DNA of 64,000 nucleotides from Gammaproteobacteria bacterium (GTDB taxonomy: Bacteria > Pseudomonadota > Gammaproteobacteria > Ga0077536): assembly GCA_009692365.1 (NCBI GenBank), contig SHZJ01000012.1:1-64000 (forward strand), in the 5' to 3' direction. Made by a program: the position numbers and the translations under genes. A model generated the notes under the pieces. The model was not told the DNA's origin. It ran no database searches and worked only from the letters and a program-made list of their open reading frames with translations. Within the stretch, counting starts at the first letter, position 1, and each line of letters begins with the position of its first letter. Positions 16,240 through 24,609 of the stretch are shown here, piece by piece.

Positions 16240-17338
16240 TATGCGCTGACCGGGATCGAGCCCGCGCTCCAGAGCACCCTGACGCCGATCGAATCCTTCG
16301 CCACGCAGACAGCCTATTGCCAAGCCAATAACGCGCCGGTGACCGCAGCGCTGTGTCGCGCCTTAGCGGCAGCCATCGACCCCACAACGCGCACCGGGGC
16401 CGCCGTATGGGCATGGCCCGGCCATGCTGGTACGCGATGCCTTGCCATTGCGACTGGCCAGCGCCGGGCACGACTTGTGGCGGGCGGGCGATGCACCAAC
16501 GCTCGCCGCTCTTTGCGATGGCCGCGGCGACGCCGAGTCCAACGCAGTAAGGCTGCGCGGCGTGTTGGCCAGCCATGACGTCGAATTGCTGCCGTGGCCG
16601 GCCGGCCCGCCGCACACCAATGAAGTGGGGCGCTCGGTCCAATTGATGACCGGCCTGCTGGCAATCGCGGCGCGCCATGGTCCGCGTATTGAACTGCTCG
16701 AGATCGGATCCTCGGCCGGTTTAAATTTGATGCTCGACCGATTCCACATCGACCTGGCCGGCGTTGTGACGGGGCCGCCTGACTCGCCACTCACCCTCAC
16801 ACGCGAATGGCGCGGGCCGCCGCCGCCGGCGGTCCCGATCAACCTTCTCACTACGCGCGGCGTAGACCTCGCGCCGGTGGCGACGACGACCGCTCTCGGC
16901 GCGCAGCGCTTGCTGGCCTCTGTGTGGCCGGATCATCAGGCGCGCTTCCTGCGGCTGGCTACGGCCTTGAGGGTGCTGTGTGCGGCGCCGCCGCGGGTGG
17001 ATATCGCTGACGCCATGGCCGGGCTGGCAGTGCGTCTCGCGGAGCCGCAAGCTGTGGGCGTGCCCCGCGTACTGATGTCTTCGATCGTCTGGCAGTACTT
17101 AGACGAAGCACCGCAGCAGCAAATTGCCGCCGCCATGGCAGCAGCCGGCGCGCTCGCGAGCGTAGAACGTTCGCTGGGCTGGGTGCGGGTCGACGCCAAT
17201 CGCAGCGTGCACAAACACGAGATCACGCGGCGTTCGTGGCCACACTATGGCCCGTCGGTGTTGCTCGGCCGTGCCCATCCCCATGGCTTCTGGGTCGAGC
17301 GGCTCGCAGAGCCGGTAAGCGGCTACGAACTACCTTAA
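16240..17338 (+). pseudogene. DUF2332-family gene with a frameshift near its 5' end
   Basis: The downstream frame, open from ATG 16424 to 17338 (304 residues), matches DUF2332 proteins: a LLEIGSSAGLNLMLDRF stretch (methyltransferase-like G-x-S-x-G-x-N loop), then VLMSSIVWQYLDEAP and SWPHYGP near the end. The family's N-terminal helix is also present, but in another frame: FATQTAYCQANNAPVTAAL and following residues from about 16240 to 16420, joining WAWPGHA to LVRDALPLRLAS only if one frame change is allowed at about 16400-16425. No good start codon is seen in the upstream frame. It is either a pseudogene, a sequencing error, or a shortened protein from 16424. It follows the thiolase-like/DUF35 pair directly. 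Confidence 0.7.
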
Positions 17339-17616
17339 ACAAGCGGAGAGCGTTGCGGACTTGCTCGGTGCCCGGCTAGGTCAACCGCCGCCAGCAGCAG
17401 ACGCGCATTGGGCCAAGGTTCGCGCCGGTTGTGGGGATGGCGATAGGTACGGCAGGATTCCCCTCGATCTTTGCGATATCGCTGGTTATCTTGCTGTTCG
17501 TTCGCGACGCTGCAGGGGTGGCGCAGGCCCAACGAAGGGCCATCCTGTCCCGCGCGTCCGCCCCGCCGGTGGCCAACATCGACCGCTAATCTCCCGACTG
17601 TGACGAGGATCCTCTG
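17339..17616. other. Intergenic region
   Basis: 278 bases without a recognised gene. GAGGA near 17602-17606 serves the next gene. Confidence 0.4.
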
Positions 17617-18390
17617 ATGCAATACCGAACAATCGAAGACGCCAAATCGCTTGCTGGTACCCGCTTGATTTTGACCGCCGGTGTACCGGGGCCGTGGGGC
17701 GAGGCCGCAAAAGCAGTCTTCAAAGCGCGCCGGGTGGCGTACACGCCGATTGCACAAGAACTGGGGGGCAGCAACGAGGCGCAAGTGGCGTGGCTCGGTA
17801 TCCGCAATGCGCCGGTGGCGGTCCACAACGATGAGCCTGCGCGCAGCGGCTGGGCAGAAATTCTTTTTTTAGCCGAGCGCATTGGCAGCGGCCCTTCTCT
17901 GCTTCCGGTCGATGCCGCTGAGCGTGCACTGATGTTGGGGCTGGCCCATGAAGTGGCCGGTGAGAATGGTCTGGGCTGGACGCGTCGTCTGATGTTGGTC
18001 CACGGTCCGATTCAGGAGGGTCCCTCGTCACCGGCCTACAATTTTTCCAAATTTTTCGGCGACAGTTACGGCTATAACCCCGCGGCGGGGGCCGCCGCAG
18101 CGCAACGTACTAGCGACATCCTGAGCCTGCTGTCGGCGCAGATCGAGCGGCAGAAAGCGGCGGGCAAGGTCTATCTGGTTGGCAATAGCTTGAGCGCGCT
18201 TGATCTCTATTGGGCAACGTTTGCCAACCTCGTCGACCCGCTGCCCGATGAACTGTGCCCCATGAACGCAGACTTCCGGCAGCTGTACAGCAGCTCACCA
18301 CCGGCCGTGCGCGCGGCCGCGTCGCCGGCGCTGCTCGCCCACCGTGACTTCATCTGTGAGAGTGCGGTAGGTTTGCCCTTCGAGTTCTAG
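17617..18390 (+). CDS. Glutathione-S-transferase-like protein (paralogue A)
   Basis: A 257-residue protein resembling the glutathione-S-transferase fold. An N-terminal thioredoxin-like part reads TRLILTAGVPGPWGEAAKAVF, followed by a PVAVHNDEPARSGWAEILFL segment in the place where GSTs keep the cis-Pro and glutathione-binding E-S pair. The C-terminal helical domain has LSALDLYWATFANLVDPLP. The same order of motifs recurs in the gene at 56183-56950, which is clearly a paralogue. The typical Ser/Tyr/Cys catalytic residue is not obvious. Its stop codon lies inside a 54-bp tandem duplication. Function unknown. Confidence 0.8.
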   Translation: MQYRTIEDAKSLAGTRLILTAGVPGPWGEAAKAVFKARRVAYTPIAQELGGSNEAQVAWLGIRNAPVAVHNDEPARSGWAEILFLAERIGSGPSLLPVDAAERALMLGLAHEVAGENGLGWTRRLMLVHGPIQEGPSSPAYNFSKFFGDSYGYNPAAGAAAAQRTSDILSLLSAQIERQKAAGKVYLVGNSLSALDLYWATFANLVDPLPDELCPMNADFRQLYSSSPPAVRAAASPALLAHRDFICESAVGLPFEF

Positions 18391-18487
18391 CCGCGGGTGG
18401 CGCTGAGGCGTGGGCGGCGCAAGTCTCGGCGCTTCGAGTTCTAGCCGCGGGTGGCGCTGAGGCGTGGGCGGCGCAAGTCTCGGCGCT
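18378..18487. repeat. Two-copy 54-bp tandem repeat spanning a stop codon
   Basis: A 54-bp unit beginning CTTCGAGTTCTAGCCGCGGG occurs twice head to tail (18378-18431 and 18432-18485), identical throughout; identity continues two bases further. The first copy holds the last codons and TAG stop of the GST-like gene, so the duplication carries the stop twice and leaves the protein unchanged. It looks recent, since there are no mismatches. Confidence 0.95.
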
Positions 18488-18529
18488 CGCGGCGCGCGGA
18501 TGGGTGGCGCGGAGTAGCCGCCGTGACCC

Positions 18530-18940
18530 CGGCTGACTTGGAAGACCGCCCGTCGCGCTGGCATGCCGGTGCAAAAACGCTGCCGCAGCATCCCCGCGTG
18601 GCAGCGCGGATGGCGGCTGTTGGCCGCCCCGCCAGCCGGGATTTCATGCCCGCGCAACAGCGCCATTTTTTATCGCCCACGGCCTTTAAGCTTGCTGGCA
18701 GCCGACGTCGACGGGCCGGGTCTGACGATGCCCGATTTTGCCGGCAACCTGCCCTTCAAAACCCGCGGCGAGCGACTGCTCAACCCGCGTGCTCGGCTGC
18801 TCTGCGTCTATTGTGCGTACGGCACCCCAGCGGCCGCACGGCGCTCATTTGCGCGGCCCCAAAGTGGCAGCTCTGTCCGGTGCCGAACGCGGGTGGCGGG
18901 TGCAGGTCGAGGCCAGCGCAAGACGGTCGGCAACGCCGAT
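18530..18940 (+). pseudogene. Decayed PPOX-class flavoprotein gene
   Basis: Pieces of a pyridoxamine-5'-phosphate-oxidase-like protein lie in order but in three frames: WHAGAKTLPQ and VAARMAAVGRPASRDFMPAQ in frame +1 (18555-18665), then GLTMPDFAGNLPFKTRGERL and LLNPRARLLCV in frame +2 (18715-18810), then GAERGWRVQVEA in frame +3 (about 18875-18915). Families with this layout begin FHxGExxxQ, continue RDxMPxQHRxFF, and carry DFxGNxxFNTLGN...NPRAGLLF. Several frameshifts separate them and no intact protein is possible. It sits just downstream of the GST-like gene. An intact relative lies at 60248-60982. Confidence 0.6.
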
Positions 18941-19068
18941 GTGGCGTGGGCGCTTGCGCGAATGCTCGCCCCACACCCGGCGCTAGCCGTCCCGCAGCAG
19001 CTGTTTAATCACCGCCGAACTTCCGCTGCTCGCCATCGCTGGTGCCGCGTGGCTGGCTGTGTCGCTGA

Positions 19069-20679
19069 TCAAGGTGCGGTCGTCTGCTCGGCACCCAGGC
19101 CGGTGTGGGCGCGGACCTTGAGTTCGGCAAACTTCGCTTCGGCCTGCGGTTCACGCTTCATCAAGGAGCCGATGATGGCGGCGAAGAAGCCGAGAGGAAT
19201 GCTCACGATCCCGGGGTTGGTGAGCGGGAAGATGGCGTTGGCCTGAATGAGATGACGCTTGGCGGCGAGGATTTCGGGTCCGTCGATGCCCATCAGGCTG
19301 GGGCTGAGGATGATCAGCACGATGCTGCTGAGGAGACCGACGGCGAGACCGAGCACGGCGCCGGTGGTGCTGAACTTCTTCCAGTAGATGCTCAGCACGA
19401 TGACGGGCAGATTCGCGCTGGCGGCGACCGCGAACGCGAGGCCGACGAGGAAGGCGACGTTGACGTTCTGCAACTTGATCGCGAGGAAGATCGAGATGGC
19501 ACCAACGACGAAGGCGGTGATGCGTGCGACACGCACTTCCATGCTGGGGCAGTTTTCTCTGCCGTGGTGGAGAACGTTGGAATAAAAATCATGCGCAAAT
19601 GACGCGCTGGCGCTGATGGTAAGACCGGCGACGACCGCAAGGATGGTCGCAAAGGCCACGGCGCTAATGAAAGCGAAGAAGATCGACCCACCAAGGAATT
19701 CGGCGAGTTGCGGCGCCGCCATGTTGTCGGTGACGATGTGGTCGGGCTTCAAGATGGTGGCCGCACCAAAACCGAGGAAGGTCGTGAGGATGTAGAAGAT
19801 ACCGATGATGACCATGGCCCACACGACGGAGACACGCGCGGTTTTAGCATCTGGCACGGTGTAAAACCGCACGAGGATGTGGGGCAATCCGGCCGTGCCA
19901 AAGACCAGCGCGAGGCCCAGGGAGAGCAAATCGAGCGGGCCCCAGCCGTGGGTAACATCGGCACCGAATTTCATGCCGGGCTCAAGAAAATTCTTCGTGA
20001 CTTCGACTCCGGATTTGTCGGTGTAGGTGAGATGGGCAATGGCTTCGAAAAACTTGGTGAAGCTGAAGTCGAAGTGCTCCATCACCAAAATGCTCAAGAA
20101 AATCGTACCGGTCATGAGCAGGATCGCCTTGATGATCTGGACCCAAGTCGTGGCCAACATACCGCCGAAGACGACATACACGACCATCAGCACGCCGACG
20201 CCGGTGATGGCCCATTCGGTAGTGAGCCAAGGCAGATCCTGGAGCAACAGTTTCACCAAGGCACCGGCGCCAATCATCTGCGCGACCATGTAGAGGGTGG
20301 ACACCGTGATCGTGCTCAGCGACGCCATGGCGCGCACCGGGCGCGGCGTCAGCCGGAAGGCGAGCAAGTCGGCCATGGTGTATTTACCCACATTGCGCAG
20401 CGGCTCGGCGATGACGAGCAGCACCGTCAAGTAGGCAACGAGCCAGCCGACGGAGTACATGAAGCCGTCATAACCGTAGAGTGCGATCATCCCCGAGATG
20501 CCGAGGAAACTGGCCGCGCTCATATAGTCACCCGCCACCGCGAGGCCGTTTTGCCAGCCGGTGATGCTGCGACCCGCAGCGAAATAGGCACTGGCGCCGG
20601 TGTTCTTTTTAGCAGCCCACACGGTAATGCCAAGCGTCGCGACGACGAAAGCCAAAAACATCCAAACGGCAGCGGGCAT
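19069..20679 (-). CDS. actP: Cation/acetate symporter (sodium:solute symporter family)
   Basis: A 536-residue inner-membrane transporter with about 13 hydrophobic helices. The beginning, followed by AGRSITGWQNGLAVAGDYMS and ASFLGISG, is the hallmark of ActP-type sodium:solute symporters; ARITAFVVGAISIFLAI and SANLPVIVLSIYWKKFSTTG occur in the second half. It imports acetate and other short carboxylates with a cation. The DUF485 gene lies 18 bases upstream on the same strand, the classical yjcH-actP arrangement. Acetate uptake fits a lifestyle on acyl-CoA catabolism. High confidence in family; exact substrate range is unknown. Confidence 0.95.
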   Translation of the reverse strand: MPAAVWMFLAFVVATLGITVWAAKKNTGASAYFAAGRSITGWQNGLAVAGDYMSAASFLGISGMIALYGYDGFMYSVGWLVAYLTVLLVIAEPLRNVGKYTMADLLAFRLTPRPVRAMASLSTITVSTLYMVAQMIGAGALVKLLLQDLPWLTTEWAITGVGVLMVVYVVFGGMLATTWVQIIKAILLMTGTIFLSILVMEHFDFSFTKFFEAIAHLTYTDKSGVEVTKNFLEPGMKFGADVTHGWGPLDLLSLGLALVFGTAGLPHILVRFYTVPDAKTARVSVVWAMVIIGIFYILTTFLGFGAATILKPDHIVTDNMAAPQLAEFLGGSIFFAFISAVAFATILAVVAGLTISASASFAHDFYSNVLHHGRENCPSMEVRVARITAFVVGAISIFLAIKLQNVNVAFLVGLAFAVAASANLPVIVLSIYWKKFSTTGAVLGLAVGLLSSIVLIILSPSLMGIDGPEILAAKRHLIQANAIFPLTNPGIVSIPLGFFAAIIGSLMKREPQAEAKFAELKVRAHTGLGAEQTTAP

Positions 20680-20697
20680 AAAATAGATCTTGGGCGC

Positions 20698-21003
20698 TCA
20701 GTGGTTCTTGATTACTTGGGCCGCAGCGATGTCCCACTGGGCCGCTGTACGCGTGTAGATGAAGGCCAGCGTCCAGGCCATGAAGAACTGCGACAGCGCG
20801 AAGAGGTAGGCCAGGTTAATCACGCCAAAGACCACTTGCTTCATCAGTGTCGGAAACCAGCCCACCAGCACCGGCAGCGCAAAGTAATAGGCCACGAAGA
20901 AAATCGTGGCGCTGATGATAAAGCGTGACTTGCGCGCCAGCAGCGCACGAAACGCCGGCTGTGCCTCGATGGCAGCCCAATCCACAGACGATGTTTTATT
21001 CAT
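20698..21003 (-). CDS. yjcH: DUF485 membrane protein (YjcH-like)
   Basis: A 101-residue inner-membrane protein with two hydrophobic helices. The pattern WAAIEAQPAFRALLARKSRF, a first helix containing FFVAYY, then GVINLAYLFALSQFFMAW and a final YTRTAAQWD is the DUF485 signature. ATG at 21003 is preferred; an in-frame TTG two codons upstream is possible. Shine-Dalgarno is poor. The protein is co-encoded with acetate permeases but its molecular role is not established. A possible promoter lies 65-95 bases upstream. Confidence 0.92.
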   Translation of the reverse strand: MNKTSSVDWAAIEAQPAFRALLARKSRFIISATIFFVAYYFALPVLVGWFPTLMKQVVFGVINLAYLFALSQFFMAWTLAFIYTRTAAQWDIAAAQVIKNH

Positions 21004-21068
21004 TAGCAACGAGGATTGAGTCCATAAACTGCTATAAAACTTTGGCGAGGAGTCACCGCTTCAGGTCG

Positions 21069-21104
21069 ATAAATTGACGGTTCCGGCACAATGGTCAAGT
21101 GCCG
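21069..21104 (-). promoter_or_regulatory. Candidate promoter and operator for yjcH-actP
   Basis: On the reverse strand, TTGACC (21098-21093) and ATTTAT (21074-21069) are 18 bases apart, a fair sigma-70-type pair about 65 bases before the DUF485 start. An inverted repeat, CGGCAC-N9-GTGCCG (21084-21104), overlaps the -35 box and could be an operator. This is inference from pattern only. Confidence 0.35.
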
Positions 21105-21278
21105 AAGCAGCCGCGGTGGCTGGCTATGATGTTAGCCTTGACCAGCAATCGTTGCCAGAATTTTTGCTAGCCAGCGATTTGCTCCCCGGCCGCAGGGACG
21201 AGGATGGCGACACGCTGGGTGTCGCGGCGTTGCACGCCTCGAATGGCGCAGTGACTCACCCACCGGGCGCGCAGACTG

Positions 21279-21554
21279 GTAAATGGCAAGGGTAAATGGG
21301 ACTGGGTAAATGGGGTCAGACTCGGTAAATGGGGTCAGACTGACTTGGTAAATGGGGTGACTTGGTAAATGGGGTCAGACTCGATTTAAATCCGGGGGGT
21401 AAATGGGGTCAGACTCGATTTAAATCCGGGGAAGCAATGGGGCAGGCTCGATTGGTATTTTATCGAGAGCCTCAGAAATGGTAAATGGGGTCAGACTCGA
21501 TTTAAATCCGGGGAAGCAATGGGGCAGGCTCGATTGGTATTTTATCGAGAGCCT
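21279..21554. repeat. Cluster of GGTAAATGGGGTCAGACTCG repeats
   Basis: At least eight copies, some truncated, of a core starting GGTAAATGGGG lie between 21279 and 21554. The fuller form adds TCAGACTCGATTTAAATCC, which contains the perfect palindrome GATTTAAATC. Two 75-bp copies (21398-21472 and 21480-21554) are almost identical and each ends in an imperfect hairpin, GGCTCGAT with ATCGAGAGCC around a TGGTATTTT loop. The local base composition is much lower in GC than the surroundings. Similar GGGGTCAGACTCGA-type repeats occur between genes in other Proteobacteria; relation to a RAYT or other transposase is unproven, and no transposase gene is seen here. Confidence 0.9.
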
Positions 21555-22045
21555 AAGACAGTGCCGCTTCCCTCCAGACCGGGGCCAAAATGGTGGCCTT
21601 ACCTAGTTTTGTGATTTCAAGCCAGCCGCTGTCTGTCATTCTGCGCGGAAAAAAAATGCCGAGGCTGGTTAAGTCAGAAGCAAGGGGCGTCGCCAGAAAC
21701 TCAGAATCGTGCGGCATAAATTGAGCCTGCCCCCAATTGCCGGTGCTCGACTTGGCCAAAACTGGCGGTTAAGTTTCCCCGCGGCGCGACCGGTATACCC
21801 GGTGTTTTAGGAAAGCGTCTTGCTCGGCCCAGTTGCTCACGCGCACGGCTCTCGCCCAACAATGTTCGGACACCCGCCACACCACTGTGATGACCACCAC
21901 GAACCAAACGCCACTGTTGCACCAGCTGGTGAAGATCGCGGGCCACCGCGATCATTCGCAGCAGATCTGGCGCGGGCTAAGCGTGGCGACAACCCCGCCT
22001 CGCGCCCGCGGCGGGCGACCGCCGCGGCGCGGGCCGCGGGCGCGG
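21555..22045. other. Intergenic region after the repeat cluster
   Basis: About 490 bases with no gene I can support. Open frames on both strands are short and lack family features. The DNA is less GC-rich near the repeats and returns to genome-like composition toward the alpha/beta hydrolase. Confidence 0.4.
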
Positions 22046-22831
22046 CTAGCAGGTCTGGAGAAACCCGCGGATGGCGGCAACCGTCCCTGCGCTATCCAGA
22101 TCGGGTTCGAAGTTCGCGCCGCTCAGCGTCACCGCGCGGGCGTCGGGGCGGATTTCCTGCGCGCGCGCAAAGAACGGAAACAGCACGTCATCCGGCGCGC
22201 ACAGCAGCAACATCGGACACTGCACTTGTTGGTAGAGCGCGGTCCAGTCTTGGTCCCAAACCGCCGCATAGGCCAGCGCACGCCCCCGATAGGCGCGCGT
22301 GGTATCAATTAACTCTCGGTGATGGAGCGCCAGATCTGCGTGTGCGCCGAGCTCACGCAGATAGTCCCAAGTGGCGGTCAGATATTCACCCTCCGCGTTG
22401 GGCGCGATGGGCGCGCCGAAACGGCGGCTGAACTCCAAACGCTCCGCAGCCGTGAGTGGCACCGGCCCGACCATCATCAGGGAGGCGACTCGCGCAGCGT
22501 GCCGCACCCCCAGTTCCACTGCGAGACACGCGCCGGTATGGTGCCCAAAAATATGAAAGCGGGTGAGCCCCAGCGCGTCGATGGCCTGCAGCAGCCAGTC
22601 CGCGTAATCCCCCATGGTGGGCTGGGTAGCCGGGTCGAAGGACTCGCCAAAGCCCGGGGTATCGAAGGCGTATAGCGGATATTCCCCCGCCAAGGCCGTC
22701 ATCGTTTTGATGTACATTTTCGAACTCGACGCCGTCTGCTGAAAAAAGACGATCGGCGTGCCGCTGCCCTCGACGTAGCGGTAATGGATCTGTCCGGCCG
22801 AACAATCGACATAAGCCTTGCGGATTGGCAT
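22046..22831 (-). CDS. Alpha/beta-hydrolase-fold protein with atypical nucleophile elbow
   Basis: A 261-residue alpha/beta hydrolase. Strand-loop motifs are clear: YAFDTPGFGESF (about 54-65) and the elbow FGHHTGACLA (95-104). In G-x-Nuc-x-G the nucleophile position is His98, where Ser or Asp is usual. The acid loop CAPDDVLFP looks normal, but the usual C-terminal His is not obvious: the region reads GANFEPDLDS. GHHTG elbows are found in a set of bacterial alpha/beta-hydrolase proteins whose reactions are not well known to me. GGGAGAT precedes the ATG. It lies about 180 bases from the FAD oxidase gene, same strand. Confidence 0.88.
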   Translation of the reverse strand: MPIRKAYVDCSAGQIHYRYVEGSGTPIVFFQQTASSSKMYIKTMTALAGEYPLYAFDTPGFGESFDPATQPTMGDYADWLLQAIDALGLTRFHIFGHHTGACLAVELGVRHAARVASLMMVGPVPLTAAERLEFSRRFGAPIAPNAEGEYLTATWDYLRELGAHADLALHHRELIDTTRAYRGRALAYAAVWDQDWTALYQQVQCPMLLLCAPDDVLFPFFARAQEIRPDARAVTLSGANFEPDLDSAGTVAAIRGFLQTC

Positions 22832-23007
22832 AGAGATCTCCCGTGATGTTTAGGGTTGGCAAAACGTAACCCACGAGCGGCCCATGCGCGGTGCGCTGGT
22901 GGCCTGGAAGTCGCCGGTGGCGCGGGCCGGCGGGCCCCGCAAGTTGCTGGGGCGCGGGCGCTGTGGCCCGCCCTCTCAAGCTGCCTGCGCCCGCCGGGCC
23001 GCGGCCC

Positions 23008-24609
23008 TCAGCGCAAGCCCAGCGCGCCGGGATTCATGCGATGTTCGGGGTCGAGCACGGCTTTCACGCCCTGCAGGAGGTCCTTCAGCGGCTCGTTGGC
23101 GATCATCTCCTGGAAGGGGTAGTACTTGCCGAGCTGCAGATGACAACAGCCGTGTTGGTCGTACAGGTCGCGTAGCCCCTGCCGCAAGCGCAAAGCGATG
23201 GCACGTTTGGCGGTGTCTGCCGGGATGTCTTTCCACTTCGCCTGGAACTCGGGTTCGATCAGCGACAGGCGGAAATCGCCCAGTTCATCATGCCAATACA
23301 GGGATGGCTCGATTACGAATTCGGTGCCGGAAAAACACGTCAGGTAGGAGCTTTTGATGCCGTTTTCGGCCATCAAAGCGCGGTTATCCGCCAAAAACGC
23401 CTCGGTGGCCGCGCCCACTTCCACCGCCTTCGACAGCGGCATGAAGCCGTGGATAGGCAGCCACACCTCCCCTTCCGCGCCCAGCAGCAGCGTGCGCACA
23501 CCCCCAAACGGATGGGCCCGAAAAACGGTGGGGAGCGTGTTGTCGATTTCGTGCCCACGCTGCGCCAAACACACGGCCCGCGCCACCTGCAGGCCCATAT
23601 GGGCGACTTCCTTGGCGTAAGAATCGAAGGTCATGTGCAGGGAATAAGGCACTTCGCGCAGGAAACTCTTGCCCGCTGCCGCGACTTTGAAGGAACTCCA
23701 CAGCCCTTTGATGCCGCCTTCCTGTCTGACCACATCGGCCAGCACCGCCAGGCCTTCCTTGAAAGTGAAGCCCTGCCCTTCGAAGCTTTTGTTGTAGTAG
23801 GGATCGAAGCCATAGCATTCGGCGCAAATTCGTTTGCGCGCCAGGATGGTCTGCACGGTCAGCATGTCGGCGAGCGTTTCAAAACCGAACGACATGAACA
23901 AGGTCACCGCAGGCGCCTCGATCAGGCGCAGCGTTACTTCCGCTTTGATCCCAAAAGCCCCCGTATCGGCGGTAAAAATACCCGTGAGGTCTGGCCCAAA
24001 ATGGCGCCAAAAGCCGTTGCTGTTGCTGTTGCGATGCGCCGCAGAGCCGGTTTGGAGCACGCGGCCATCCGCCAACACGACTTTTAGGCCGAGCGCACTT
24101 TCTGCCGCCGTGTTGTAGACCCCCGAGCCGAGGAACAGGCTGTTCTGCGCAAGCGTACCGCCGATGGTGGCGTACATGCCCGAGAGCGGGCCGAAATACG
24201 GCGTGCGGCAGTCGACTTGCCCCAGCGCTTCAAATAACTGCTTCCAAGTGCAGCCCGCCTGCACGCGCACGAACATGTCTTCGGTATTGATTTCTAAGAT
24301 TTGATTCATCCGGCGGAGGTCTATCAGCAAGGTATCGCTGCGTTCGGGCTGATAGCCTTGGGTGTATGACATGCCACCACCACGGGGCACAACGGCCATC
24401 CCCGCGGCGGCCGCAACGGCAACACAGGCGGCCAGCTCAGCGGTGTTGGACGGTCGCGCAACGATGGCCGCAATTTTTCCAGGGGCGAAACTCAAGTCGG
24501 TGGAGTAGAAGCGGCGCTGGCTGACTTCCGTGGTGCAATGTTCGGCGCCGACTATCTGCGCGATGCTGGCGGCTGGATCAGGGTGCTGGAACGGTGCTGG
24601 ACTGCTCAT
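23008..24609 (-). CDS. FAD-binding (PCMH-type) oxidase/dehydrogenase
   Basis: A 533-residue flavoprotein of the vanillyl-alcohol oxidase / D-lactate dehydrogenase superfamily. The PCMH FAD domain is visible as IVARPSNTAELAACVAVAA, VVPRGGGMSYTQGY, RVQAGCTWKQLFEAL and MYATIGGTLAQNS; the flavin-linked C-terminal cap ends with the typical LDPEHRMNPGALG. Such enzymes oxidise a 2-hydroxyacid, phenolic alcohol or sugar using FAD, sometimes covalently bound. I see no His of a clear covalent-attachment motif. It is upstream of the alpha/beta hydrolase on the same strand. Substrate unknown. Confidence 0.92.
   Translation of the reverse strand: MSSPAPFQHPDPAASIAQIVGAEHCTTEVSQRRFYSTDLSFAPGKIAAIVARPSNTAELAACVAVAAAAGMAVVPRGGGMSYTQGYQPERSDTLLIDLRRMNQILEINTEDMFVRVQAGCTWKQLFEALGQVDCRTPYFGPLSGMYATIGGTLAQNSLFLGSGVYNTAAESALGLKVVLADGRVLQTGSAAHRNSNSNGFWRHFGPDLTGIFTADTGAFGIKAEVTLRLIEAPAVTLFMSFGFETLADMLTVQTILARKRICAECYGFDPYYNKSFEGQGFTFKEGLAVLADVVRQEGGIKGLWSSFKVAAAGKSFLREVPYSLHMTFDSYAKEVAHMGLQVARAVCLAQRGHEIDNTLPTVFRAHPFGGVRTLLLGAEGEVWLPIHGFMPLSKAVEVGAATEAFLADNRALMAENGIKSSYLTCFSGTEFVIEPSLYWHDELGDFRLSLIEPEFQAKWKDIPADTAKRAIALRLRQGLRDLYDQHGCCHLQLGKYYPFQEMIANEPLKDLLQGVKAVLDPEHRMNPGALGLR

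Noticed and set aside
18738-19246. Forward open frames between the PPOX remnant and actP
   Set aside because: Only the PPOX-like blocks are recognisable; the rest reads as random GC-rich translation and ends opposite actP.
19708-20928. 406-codon forward frame opposite actP and DUF485
   Set aside because: Asp/His/Gly-rich antisense translation of a hydrophobic transporter; a common artefact in high-GC DNA.
21398-21554. CRISPR array
   Set aside because: Units are joined without unique spacers of constant length; it is a palindromic repeat cluster and no cas gene is present.
21820-22431. 203-codon forward frame before and across the alpha/beta hydrolase
   Set aside because: Overlaps the hydrolase in antisense; composition is Arg/Pro-rich with no motif.
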